The translations under genes and the position numbers were made by a program. From contig CAYNFJ010000038.1 of the NCBI GenBank assembly GCA_964396505.1, forward strand, positions 1 to 17,856: 17,856 nucleotides of DNA, written 5' to 3'. Shown piece after piece: positions 8,103-15,819 of the stretch (position 1 is the first letter of the stretch; each line of letters begins with the position of its first letter). Origin of the DNA: DQTL01 sp964396505 (GTDB lineage Bacteria > Bacteroidota > Bacteroidia > Flavobacteriales > Flavobacteriaceae). The notes under the pieces were generated by a model that saw only the letters and a program-made list of their open reading frames with translations, made no database searches and was not told the origin of the DNA.

Positions 8103-8610
8103 TTGATTTTTTTGTCAAAAATAGCTGTAAACTAAATAGGATTAATAAGATAGTTAGTATGGCAGATAAAAAAGTTTTTAATAATAGATTTCCAAAATTC
8201 TCAAAAGAAAACTGTTCCAATAAAAAAACTAAAAAATGATGTATCAATGTCAAGCTGCTAATCCATAGGAATAAAACGGGAAAATTGATATTTTGAATGG
8301 AGGTTTCTTCCAGTTCCAAAGGGGTTTTTGAAGCAAAAACTTGTAGTGGAATACGTCTGAAATAAGCAATAAAAACCAAAGAAAAAGTATGAATACCACC
8401 ATCATTGGTCAATAAATCAATAAAAATACCCAACAAAAAGCTACTGAGTAATAAGCTGGTTCTGTCTTTTTTAAAAGGATACACTATTATAAATATAATG
8501 TAGAAGTAGGGGTCTATATAACCTAACAAATTGATATTGTTAAATATACTAAGCTGAAAAACAGGAAGTAAAATTAACAGCAAACCATATTTTAACATCG
8601 AACTATTCAT
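8092..8610 (-). CDS. mreD: Rod shape-determining protein MreD
   Basis: A 172-residue, very hydrophobic protein with about five membrane segments and a short charged C-terminus (LTKKSNAQ). MreD sequences diverge strongly, so the call rests on size, topology and position between mreC and mrdA. MreD works with MreC at the inner membrane to link cytoplasmic MreB to the wall synthases. It overlaps mreC by 8 nt and mrdA by 11 nt, consistent with one translationally coupled operon. Confidence 0.88.
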   Translation of the reverse strand: MNSSMLKYGLLLILLPVFQLSIFNNINLLGYIDPYFYIIFIIVYPFKKDRTSLLLSSFLLGIFIDLLTNDGGIHTFSLVFIAYFRRIPLQVFASKTPLELEETSIQNINFPVLFLWISSLTLIHHFLVFLLEQFSFENFGNLLLKTFLSAILTILLILFSLQLFLTKKSNAQ

Positions 8611-9424
8611 TTTGAGATTGATTTTCTAGTTGGAGTTGTTCATCACTCAGTTTATTCTGAACGACATATACATAGTTCAATGCGCTGAAATCAGCAAATA
8701 AGTGAATATTGATATTTTGATAGGCTTTGTTCTTTTTTTCAAAAGATTTGATCATCCCAATAGGAATTCCTTCCGGAAAAATAACCGATTTTCCACCACT
8801 TATTACGGTATCACCTACTTTGATATGGGCTTGAATTGGAAGGTCATAGAGTTGTACGCTGCTAAAATCATTCCCATTCCATTCCAAACTGCCGTAATGA
8901 GGGCTATTTTTCATTTTGGCGTTGATTTTTGTTTGGCTGTTTAATAATGATAAAACAGTTGTAAAATGATTGGAAGTACGCAACGTAATTCCAACAACAC
9001 CATTGGATAACACGACACCCATATTGGGTTTTATACCGTCTTTTTCTCCTTTGTCAATTGTCAAAATATTATTTCTTTTACGAAAAGGATTGGATATGAC
9101 CTGGGCACTTATATAGTTGTATTTTAGCAACGAATCCGCTGATATTCCTTGTTTTTGAGATAGATTCGATGCTTGCTTTTGCAATTTATTTTTTAACAAT
9201 TCATTCTCTTGTGCAAGTAATTTGTTTTGTGATGTTAAATGAAAATAATCGTGAATTCCTTTGGAAGTTTTCAAGATACTACCACTTATACTATTAGCAG
9301 AATTTAAAAATTTGCTGTAATGATAGGAATGACTGTTTAGAACAAAGATAAAAGCGATAAACTCAAGCAATACAAATAACAAACCGTACCGGTTATTTGT
9401 AAAAAATTTGATGAGTTGTAACAT
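8603..9424 (-). CDS. mreC: Rod shape-determining protein MreC
   Basis: A 273-residue bitopic protein: a short cytoplasmic start, one membrane helix (about 13-31), a periplasmic coiled coil rich in Leu, Glu, Lys and Gln (about 60-90), then the MreC beta domains. Conserved stretches include DKGEKDGIKPNMGVV (about 124-138) and VGDTVISGGKSVIFPEGIPIG (about 203-223). MreC binds PBP2 and activates the RodA-PBP2 synthase. Its stop overlaps the mreD start by 8 nt. It is separated from mreB by 175 bp, the only sizeable spacer inside the cluster. Confidence 0.95.
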   Translation of the reverse strand: MLQLIKFFTNNRYGLLFVLLEFIAFIFVLNSHSYHYSKFLNSANSISGSILKTSKGIHDYFHLTSQNKLLAQENELLKNKLQKQASNLSQKQGISADSLLKYNYISAQVISNPFRKRNNILTIDKGEKDGIKPNMGVVLSNGVVGITLRTSNHFTTVLSLLNSQTKINAKMKNSPHYGSLEWNGNDFSSVQLYDLPIQAHIKVGDTVISGGKSVIFPEGIPIGMIKSFEKKNKAYQNINIHLFADFSALNYVYVVQNKLSDEQLQLENQSQNE

Positions 9425-9599
9425 AGTGAATTATCTTTTTAAGAAATGAGCAAGTTAAGAAATATTTTAATGTTATTTTACTTAAAAAAACAGGACTTTT
9501 TGTTAAAAAAATGACATATGTTTTTGGATTAAAAAAACAATTTACAGAAGAAATAACAAATCCCAAAGCAACTAGTAAAGTGATTGTAGGACGACAAGT

Positions 9600-10625
9600 T
9601 TAGATTAATATACTCTTGTATCTATCCAATTCTTTTAAGGCAATACCGGTTCCTCTAACGACTGCTCTTAACGGATCTTCGGCTACATAAACCGGTAAAT
9701 CCGTTTTGCGGGACAAACGCTTATCCAGACCTCGTAACATAGAACCGCCTCCGGCTAGATATATTCCGGTATTGTAAATATCAGCAGCCAATTCAGGCGG
9801 GGTTTGAGAAAGTGTTTCCATCACGGCATCTTCAATTCTAATGATAGATTTATCCAATGCCTTGGCAATTTCTCTATAAGATATTTGGATTTGTTTGGGT
9901 TTTCCACTTAGTAAATCACGCCCTTGAATATACATATCTTCCGGTGGGTTTTCTAAATCTTCGGTAGCAGCACCCACTTGAATCTTGACCATTTCGGCTG
10001 TACGTTCTCCAATATATAGGTTGTGTTGTGTGCGCAGATAATAAGAAATGTCATTGTTAAATACATTTCCGGCTACTTTGATAGATTTATCAACTACAAT
10101 GCCTCCTAATGCTATAACAGCTATTTCGGTGGTTCCGCCTCCTATATCGATAATCATATTACCTTTAGGTTGCATAATGTCAATTCCAATACCGATAGCT
10201 GCTGCCATAGGTTCGTGGATTAAATGCACCTCTTTCCCTTTCATCTTTTCAGCAGAATTATAGACGGCTCTTTTTTCAACTTCAGTAATCCCAGAAGGAA
10301 TACAGATAACCATTCGCAAAGAAGGAGTTATAAAACGATCTTTAATAGAAGGAATACTTTTAATAAATTCGCGAATCATTTGTTCCGATGCATCAAAATC
10401 GGCAATGACACCATCTTTTAAAGGCCAAATAGTTTTGATGTTTTCGTGCGTTTTTCCCTGCATCATATTGGCTTCTTTACCGATGGCGGTAATTTTACCC
10501 GTAGTACGATCTCGCGCAACAATAGACGGGCTATCCACCACCACTTTGCCATCGTGTATTATCAATGTGTTTGCAGTTCCTAAATCTATCGCAATATCTT
10601 CAGTTAAAAAATCAAAAAAGCCCAT
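9600..10625 (-). CDS. mreB: Rod shape-determining actin homologue MreB
   Basis: A 341-residue bacterial actin that forms membrane-associated filaments directing lateral wall synthesis. The ATP-binding signatures are intact: phosphate-1 DLGTANTLI (about 15-23), phosphate-2 DIGGGTTEIAV, and adenosine motif AGGGSMLRGL near the C-terminus. Length and start (MGFFDFLTEDIAIDLGTAN) match the family. It is the first gene of the mreB-mreC-mreD-mrdA-rodA cluster and has its own likely promoter about 40 bp upstream. Its presence with the whole elongasome predicts a rod-shaped cell. Confidence 0.98.
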   Translation of the reverse strand: MGFFDFLTEDIAIDLGTANTLIIHDGKVVVDSPSIVARDRTTGKITAIGKEANMMQGKTHENIKTIWPLKDGVIADFDASEQMIREFIKSIPSIKDRFITPSLRMVICIPSGITEVEKRAVYNSAEKMKGKEVHLIHEPMAAAIGIGIDIMQPKGNMIIDIGGGTTEIAVIALGGIVVDKSIKVAGNVFNNDISYYLRTQHNLYIGERTAEMVKIQVGAATEDLENPPEDMYIQGRDLLSGKPKQIQISYREIAKALDKSIIRIEDAVMETLSQTPPELAADIYNTGIYLAGGGSMLRGLDKRLSRKTDLPVYVAEDPLRAVVRGTGIALKELDRYKSILI

Positions 10626-10663
10626 TATTATATTCAGTTTATTTTGGAAAAATCTCTAGTGTG

Positions 10664-10699
10664 CAAAGGTAGTTAAAAAAATATTCTATTTACATCAAA
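10664..10699 (-). promoter_or_regulatory. Putative promoter of the mre/mrdA/rodA cluster
   Basis: On minus the -7 box is TACCTTTG (10671-10664), an exact TAnnTTTG match, with TTTG at 10699-10696 as a candidate -33. The spacer is 24 nt, at or just beyond the long end of the usual range. Transcription would begin near 10657, giving a leader of about 30 nt before the mreB ATG. Confidence 0.6.
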
Positions 10700-10758
10700 C
10701 AATTAAAAAATAAAATTGCAATCTATTGCTTTGTATATTAGTGTATTACTACTTGTTT

Positions 10759-10772
10759 AATAAGATCTTATT
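10759..10772. promoter_or_regulatory. Perfect 14-bp palindrome upstream of mreB
   Basis: AATAAGATCTTATT is a perfect palindrome in the 215-bp region between prfA and mreB, about 60 bp upstream of the mreB -33 candidate. It could be an operator for a dimeric regulator, but no known regulator site is recognised and a single AT-rich palindrome can arise by chance. Confidence 0.3.
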
Positions 10773-10821
10773 CCCGCTGTAGAAATCAATAACATTAATC
10801 TTTATTTTTATTAAAATTAGG

Positions 10822-10852
10822 GAAACTTTTATGCTATTTATCAAAAAGTTTC
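10822..10852 (-). terminator. Weak hairpin at the prfA stop codon
   Basis: GAAACTTTT (10822-10830) pairs with AAAAGTTTC (10844-10852) around a 13-nt loop; the prfA stop lies in and beside the loop. On minus the tail is CCTAATTTTAATAAAAAT, only moderately T-rich. It may be a weak terminator between prfA and mreB. Confidence 0.3.
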
Positions 10853-11917
10853 ACCTAATTCCTTGAGCTTTTCAGTATTTTCTGCCAGTTGTAATTCTTT
10901 GATTATTTTTAGGATATCACCATTTATAATATTGTTAAGATCGTATAATGTCAAGTTGATACGATGCTCTGTAACACGACCTTGCGGATAGTTGTAAGTC
11001 CTGATTTTCGCCGAACGGTCACCACTGGAAACCATGGTTTTTCTTTGGGCGGCATCGGCTTCTAATTTTTTTGCCAATTCTCTTTCGTACAATCTGGAAC
11101 GCAATACTTTAAAAGCCTTTTCTTTGTTTTTATGTTGCGATTTTTGATCCTGACATTGGGCTACCAATCCGGTTGGCGTATGTGTAAGTCGTACGGCAGA
11201 GTAGGTCGTGTTTACCGACTGTCCACCGGGACCTGAGGCACAAAAATAGTCTATTCGTACATCGGCAGGATTGATTTGTACGTCAAATTCTTCTGCTTCG
11301 GGTAACACCATAACGGTGGCTGCCGAGGTGTGTACCCTGCCTTGGGTTTCGGTTTGAGGGACTCGTTGTACACGATGCACACCGGATTCAAATTTCATCA
11401 ATCCGTAAACTTCCTCTCCAGTGATACTGAATATAACTTCTTTGAATCCGCCTGAAGTTCCTTCACTGACATCCACTAGTTCTGTTTTCCAGCCTTGAGA
11501 GGCACAGAATTTAGTGTACATTCTATACAGATCTCCGGCAAAAATACTGGCTTCGTCTCCTCCGGTTCCGGCTCTGATTTCGACCATTACATTTTTGGCG
11601 TCTTCCGGATCTTTGGGAATAAGCATAACCTTGATTTCTTCTTCTAATACAGGGATTCGTTCTTCGGCACTGCTCAATTCCATTTTAGCCATTTCCAGCA
11701 TCTCCGGATCGGATTCATTCTTGATAATATCCTTAGCTTCGGTAATGGAATGAAGCAATGATTCGTATTCATCGGCTTTTTTAATGACTTTGCTCAAATC
11801 CTTATATTCTTTATTGATTTGAACATAGCGTTTCTGATCTGAAATGATATCCGGTTGGATGATTAAATCGGATACTTCATCGAACCTTTGACGAACTATT
11901 TGAAGTTTTTCTAACAT
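10841..11917 (-). CDS. prfA: Peptide chain release factor 1
   Basis: RF1 recognises UAA and UAG in the ribosomal A site and triggers peptide release. From ATG 11917 it has 358 residues, the normal length. The catalytic GGQ loop (SGPGGQSVN) has GGQ at 231-233. The stop-codon-reading segment RVPQTETQGRVHTSA places PQT at 187-189, where E. coli RF1 has PAT; from memory PQT is usual in Bacteroidota, and the segment is clearly RF1 rather than RF2 type. An in-frame ATG eight codons upstream (11941) lies inside the promoter -7 box at 11939-11946, so it cannot be the start; MLEKLQIVRQRF is the family N-terminus. prfA is divergent from the porG-like gene. Confidence 0.97.
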   Translation of the reverse strand: MLEKLQIVRQRFDEVSDLIIQPDIISDQKRYVQINKEYKDLSKVIKKADEYESLLHSITEAKDIIKNESDPEMLEMAKMELSSAEERIPVLEEEIKVMLIPKDPEDAKNVMVEIRAGTGGDEASIFAGDLYRMYTKFCASQGWKTELVDVSEGTSGGFKEVIFSITGEEVYGLMKFESGVHRVQRVPQTETQGRVHTSAATVMVLPEAEEFDVQINPADVRIDYFCASGPGGQSVNTTYSAVRLTHTPTGLVAQCQDQKSQHKNKEKAFKVLRSRLYERELAKKLEADAAQRKTMVSSGDRSAKIRTYNYPQGRVTEHRINLTLYDLNNIINGDILKIIKELQLAENTEKLKELGETF

Positions 11918-11938
11918 AAATGGTGTGAATTCTTGGCG

Positions 11939-11973
11939 CAAACTTACGATTTACTTCTAATATTTCCCAAAAA
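11939..11973 (-). promoter_or_regulatory. Promoter of prfA
   Basis: On minus, TTTTTG (11973-11968), a 21-nt spacer and TAAGTTTG (11946-11939) fit the Bacteroidota TTG/TAnnTTTG consensus. Transcription would begin near 11932, leaving about 15 nt before the chosen ATG at 11917. This placement excludes the upstream in-frame ATG at 11941. Confidence 0.65.
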
Positions 11974-12072
11974 TAATCGATTAATAAGCGCTTTGTCATA
12001 TAAGTGATTCAAAAAGCAATAAAAACTTAAAACACTAGTTTTATTTATGCAATTCATTCTAAAAGAATTCAA

Positions 12073-12080
12073 TACATTTG
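12073..12080 (+). promoter_or_regulatory. Putative -7 box for the porG-uppS-bamA cluster
   Basis: TACATTTG is an exact TAnnTTTG match 16 bp before the porG-like ATG. Transcription would begin near 12087, leaving a leader of about 10 nt. No convincing TTG is seen at -33. Confidence 0.5.
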
Positions 12081-12096
12081 CAATCCAAAATTATAT

Positions 12097-12599
12097 ATGA
12101 CTAGATATTTTTTAATACTGACAAGCCTTTTGTTTGTAACCGGTGTGCACGCACAATTACTGAATGAAATTGGTTTTTTTGCCGGTGGTACGAATTACAG
12201 TGGCGATATTGGTAATGAGACTTTTATAGCTCCCAATCGCTTGGGTGGCGGTATTGTTTATAAAAGAAATGTAAACACCCGTTTGACTTTACGTTCCTCA
12301 TTGAGTGTTTTGCCTATTGCCGATTCTGATGCCAATTCATCCAATATTGTCAGGAAGCAAAGAGGATATAGTTTCAGCAATACGTTGTATGAAGTTGCGA
12401 TGGGATTGGAATTTAATTATTTTGAGTACGATATCACCTCTACCGATCGTACAGCGACTCCTTATTTGTTGTTTGAATTTGCCGGTTTTTATTATCAGAC
12501 CGTTACCAGTGCAACGAATACACAATACAATTATTCCGGTAAAGTTGCTTATGCAATCCCTTTTGGTATTGGCTATAAGTCCAAAATAACCCGAAATTT
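12097..12599 (+). CDS. porG: PorG-like outer-membrane protein (DUF6089), 3' end lost in assembly gap
   Basis: The 167 visible codons start with a signal peptide (MTRYFLILTSLLFVTGVHAQ), followed by EIGFFAGGTNYSGDIG (25-40) and beta-rich sequence, as in the DUF6089/PorG group of small outer-membrane beta-barrels. In Porphyromonas gingivalis porG lies next to uppS, bamA and two ompH genes, exactly as here, and PorG is required for type IX secretion. A similar role is inferred from family and synteny. The reading frame runs into the N stretch at 12600, so roughly 60 C-terminal residues are missing if the usual length of about 230 applies. The symbol is provisional: DUF6089 has members with no tested function. 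Confidence 0.7.
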
Positions 12600-12699
12600 N
12601 NNNNNNNNNNNNNNNNNNNNNNNNNNNNNNNNNNNNNNNNNNNNNNNNNNNNNNNNNNNNNNNNNNNNNNNNNNNNNNNNNNNNNNNNNNNNNNNNNNN
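12600..12699. other. Assembly gap (100 N)
   Basis: Exactly 100 N, the conventional placeholder for a scaffold gap of unknown size. The left flank ends inside the porG-like gene and the right flank resumes inside uppS. The missing coding sequence (end of porG plus the first 60 or so residues of uppS) should exceed 300 bp, so the true gap is probably longer than drawn. Confidence 0.97.
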
Positions 12700-13271
12700 T
12701 GACTTTGTTTGCTTTTTCTACCGAGAATTGGTCTAGACCCAAAAAAGAAGTGGATACCTTGATGAGTTTGCTAGCCACCTCTTTGAAAAAAGAATTAAAA
12801 TCCTTACAAAAAAATCAAATTCAGCTGCGGGCCATCGGTGATTTAGACCAATTGCCGGCTAAAGCACATAGCGAATTGGAAGAAGTAATAGCCAAGACAT
12901 CTCATAATGATAGAATGGTGCTTAACCTGGCTTTGAGTTATGGTTCCAGAGCCGAAATAGTTAAGGCAGTGAAAAGTATTTCTAAAAAAGTTGTTAATAA
13001 TGAACTAAAAGTAGAAAATATTGATGAAAAAACTATAAATAATCATTTATATACATTTTCTTTGCCTGACGTAGATTTTTTGATACGAACCAGTGGCGAA
13101 AAAAGAATCAGCAATTTTTTATTATGGCAAATTGCTTACGCCGAATTGTATTTTACACCTACACTTTGGCCTGATTTTAAAAAACAAGATTTTTTTGAAG
13201 CCATTAAAGAATATCAAAGAAGAGAACGTAGATATGGTAAAACCAGTGAACAAATTCAAACAAATGAGTAG
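12700..13271 (+). CDS. uppS: Isoprenyl transferase (undecaprenyl diphosphate synthase), 5' end lost in gap
   Basis: Cis-prenyltransferase that condenses isopentenyl diphosphate onto farnesyl diphosphate to make the C55 carrier for peptidoglycan and O-antigen precursors. The visible 189 codons begin in the conserved TLFAFSTENWSRP segment and include the signature RTSGEKRISNFLLWQIAYAE, followed by LYFTPTLWPDF. The N-terminal segment with the catalytic Asp and diphosphate-binding MDGNGRWA motif falls in the assembly gap. The in-frame TTG at 12705 is an internal Leu codon, not a start. The stop overlaps the bamA start by 8 nt, suggesting translational coupling. Confidence 0.93.
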
Positions 13272-15765
13272 TATTAAAAAAGTTTTTATTTCAGTATTCT
13301 TTTTAATTTTTACAAGTGTCTTGACTCAAGCTCAAGAAACTCCCGTTATCAATAAGGACAGTTTAGCTTTTGAAAAAGGGAAAGAATATATTTTAGGCGA
13401 CTTTACAGTTTTAGGACTTAAAAAGTTTAGTGAACAAGCTGTCAAAGTGCATTCAGGACTGACCAAGGGTTCTAAAATTAAACTTCCCGGAGACAAATTA
13501 ACCAGTGCCATCAAAAGATTGTACGAAACCGATCAATTCAGTAAAGTAGATGTTTACTTGGTAAAATTAGATGGTGATACCGCTTATTTGGAATTTGATG
13601 TAACTGAATTACCTCAATTAGACAAATTGGTGTTTTTGAACCTTGGTAAAGCCAAATCAAGAACCTTGACTGAAGAGTCCAATATTAAAACCGGTGATAT
13701 GGTTACCGATAATTTATTGGTTACCACCAAGAATTTTTATATCAATAAATATAAAAAAGACGGCTTTTTAAAAACTAAAGTCGATATAAAAACCAGAAAA
13801 GGTAAAAAACCCAACACTGTTGATTTATTGATTTCGATTGATAAAGGTGAAAGAATTAAAATCCGTAAGATAAATATAGAGGGGAATAAAGAGTTAAGCG
13901 ACAAAAAATTGCGTAAAAAAATGAAAAATACCAAACAAAAAAGATTTGGTAGATTCTGGAAACGTTCTAAATACATTGCCGAAGATTACAAGGAAGATTT
14001 GCACAAATTAATAGATATATATAGCGAAAAAGGCTATAGAGATGCCATTATTACCGATAAAAAAATTGTGTGGAACGATGATAATACCATCGATTTGGAT
14101 TTGACGGTTTCCGAAGGAAAAAAATATTATTTCAAATCTATTAATTTTGTAGGTAATACGGTTTATACCGATGAGCAACTCCATAAATTTTTAAGATTGG
14201 AGAAAGGCGATGTGTATAATTCCAAAGTGCTTAAAGACAGGGTAACCGGTAACGGCAAACCGGACTCTGAAGACCTGCAATCTCTATACCTGAACCGCGG
14301 TTATTTATTTGCTCACGTGATGCCGGTAGAAACACGTGTTGTCAATGATTCAATAGATGTGGAAATCCGGATTTATGAGGATGAACCGGCTACTATAAGA
14401 AAGGTGAGTGTTACAGGAAACACCCGTACCAATGACCATGTTATTTACCGCGAATTATATACCAAACCGGGTAATTTATTCAGCAAAGAAGATATCATTC
14501 GATCTGTTAGAGAAATCAGTCAACTAGGGTTCTTTGATGCAGAGAATATTGTTCCCGACATCAAACCCAATCAAATAGATAAAACAGTTGATATTATCTA
14601 TTCTGTTGCCGAAAAAGGTTCTAGTCAAATAGAATTGCAAGGCGGTTACGGTGGTAATTCATTTATAGGAACTCTAGGATTGTCCTTTAATAATTTTGCC
14701 GTAAAAGATTTGTTTAATAAGAAAGCCTATAAACCTCTACCAATGGGTGATGGTCAGGCACTATCCTTACGATTACAAAAAAGCAAATTTTACAGCACAT
14801 ACAGTTTTTCATTTACAGAACCTTGGTTAGGCGGTAAAAAACCCAAATCCTTATCCTTATCAGTCTATAATTCACGACAATTTGGTTATACGGCCACTTA
14901 TGATGTGAATAAAGACCAAGGACTCAACATTTGGGGTGCATCCGTAGGTTTGGGCGAGCGTTTAAAATGGCCGGATAATTATTTCAACTTATCCCAATCT
15001 ATTAGTTTTCAGCGTTACGAGTTGAGTAATTACAGGGCTATTTCCAGTCTGTCTTTTTCTGATGGAGATTCCAATAATATATCGTACAATATTACCTTCT
15101 CTCGAAATTCTGCAGGACCCAATCCTATTTTTCCAACGACCGGTTCCAATATCAGTTTAGGTTTTAAAGCCACTCCGCCTTTTTCATTATTGAATAATAA
15201 GGATTATACGACAATGGAAGATGCCGAGAAGTACAAATGGTTAGAATATTACAAAACCACCTTTAAAGCCAAATGGTTTACACCTTTGTTTGATAAAGTC
15301 GTGCTGATGACCAATGCCGAGTTTGGTATTTTGGGTTATTATAATAAAGACATCGGATACTCTCCTTTTGAAAGATACATTGTAGGAGGAGACGGTTTAG
15401 CACAATACCGTTTTGACGGAAGTGAAACCATAGGTTTACGTGGCTATGAGAACGGTGGTTTGTCCAATAGAGCAAATGGTGGTACGATGTATAACAAGTT
15501 TACTTTAGAGGCACGGTATCCAATAACTCTAAAACCATCTGCATCGATTTATGTGACCAGTTTTTTAGAAGCGGGAAATTCATATAATAAATTTGAAAAT
15601 TTTAATCCGTTCTATTTAAAAAGAGCAGCCGGAGTAGGAGTGCGTATTTTTATGCCGGCTTTTGGCTTATTAGGAATTGATTTTGCCTATGGATTTGATC
15701 CCATACCGGGAGCTAATGCACCATCAGATTGGCAAACGCATTTTATAATAGGAAAACAATTCTAA
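13264..15765 (+). CDS. bamA: BamA, outer-membrane protein assembly factor
   Basis: Essential Omp85 protein that inserts beta-barrel proteins into the outer membrane. From ATG 13264 it has 833 residues: signal peptide MSSIKKVFISVFFLIFTSVL then TQAQ, five periplasmic POTRA domains starting near residues 41, 119, 198, 289 and 376, and a beta-barrel from about 457. The barrel carries the loop-6 signature as LRGYENGG (Arg726, Gly727, Tyr728), the equivalent of VRGF in other Omp85 proteins. It ends in HFIIGKQF, a typical beta-signal with terminal Phe. The frame is open 171 bp further upstream, but that stretch lies within uppS and encodes no signal peptide, so 13264 is the start. A basic segment in POTRA3 (about 219-238) resembles an insertion. 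Confidence 0.95.
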   Translation: MSSIKKVFISVFFLIFTSVLTQAQETPVINKDSLAFEKGKEYILGDFTVLGLKKFSEQAVKVHSGLTKGSKIKLPGDKLTSAIKRLYETDQFSKVDVYLVKLDGDTAYLEFDVTELPQLDKLVFLNLGKAKSRTLTEESNIKTGDMVTDNLLVTTKNFYINKYKKDGFLKTKVDIKTRKGKKPNTVDLLISIDKGERIKIRKINIEGNKELSDKKLRKKMKNTKQKRFGRFWKRSKYIAEDYKEDLHKLIDIYSEKGYRDAIITDKKIVWNDDNTIDLDLTVSEGKKYYFKSINFVGNTVYTDEQLHKFLRLEKGDVYNSKVLKDRVTGNGKPDSEDLQSLYLNRGYLFAHVMPVETRVVNDSIDVEIRIYEDEPATIRKVSVTGNTRTNDHVIYRELYTKPGNLFSKEDIIRSVREISQLGFFDAENIVPDIKPNQIDKTVDIIYSVAEKGSSQIELQGGYGGNSFIGTLGLSFNNFAVKDLFNKKAYKPLPMGDGQALSLRLQKSKFYSTYSFSFTEPWLGGKKPKSLSLSVYNSRQFGYTATYDVNKDQGLNIWGASVGLGERLKWPDNYFNLSQSISFQRYELSNYRAISSLSFSDGDSNNISYNITFSRNSAGPNPIFPTTGSNISLGFKATPPFSLLNNKDYTTMEDAEKYKWLEYYKTTFKAKWFTPLFDKVVLMTNAEFGILGYYNKDIGYSPFERYIVGGDGLAQYRFDGSETIGLRGYENGGLSNRANGGTMYNKFTLEARYPITLKPSASIYVTSFLEAGNSYNKFENFNPFYLKRAAGVGVRIFMPAFGLLGIDFAYGFDPIPGANAPSDWQTHFIIGKQF

Positions 15766-15773
15766 TTATATGT

Positions 15774-15781
15774 TATCTTTG
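15774..15781 (+). promoter_or_regulatory. Putative -7 box for the skp pair
   Basis: TATCTTTG is an exact TAnnTTTG match followed by a purine-rich leader, 39 bp before the first skp ATG. It would let the two chaperone genes be expressed separately from bamA. No clear -33 TTG is seen, so read-through from bamA remains likely too. Confidence 0.5.
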
Positions 15782-15819
15782 CAAATAGATACGGTATTTT
15801 ATAATTTAAATAGAGTGTT

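Noticed and set aside
11918..11941. ATG at 11941 as the prfA start
   Set aside because: It overlaps the prfA -7 element, so the transcript would begin downstream of it. The next ATG gives the normal RF1 length.
12600..12699. porG-like gene and uppS as truncated pseudogenes
   Set aside because: Both break exactly at the N stretch and are otherwise intact, so the truncation is an assembly artefact.
12705..12707. TTG as the uppS start codon
   Set aside because: It is a conserved internal Leu in TLFAFSTENW; the true start lies in the assembly gap.
13093..13263. N-terminal extension of BamA by 57 codons
   Set aside because: The stretch lies wholly inside the conserved uppS coding sequence and has no signal peptide. 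The ATG at 13264 gives a proper signal sequence.
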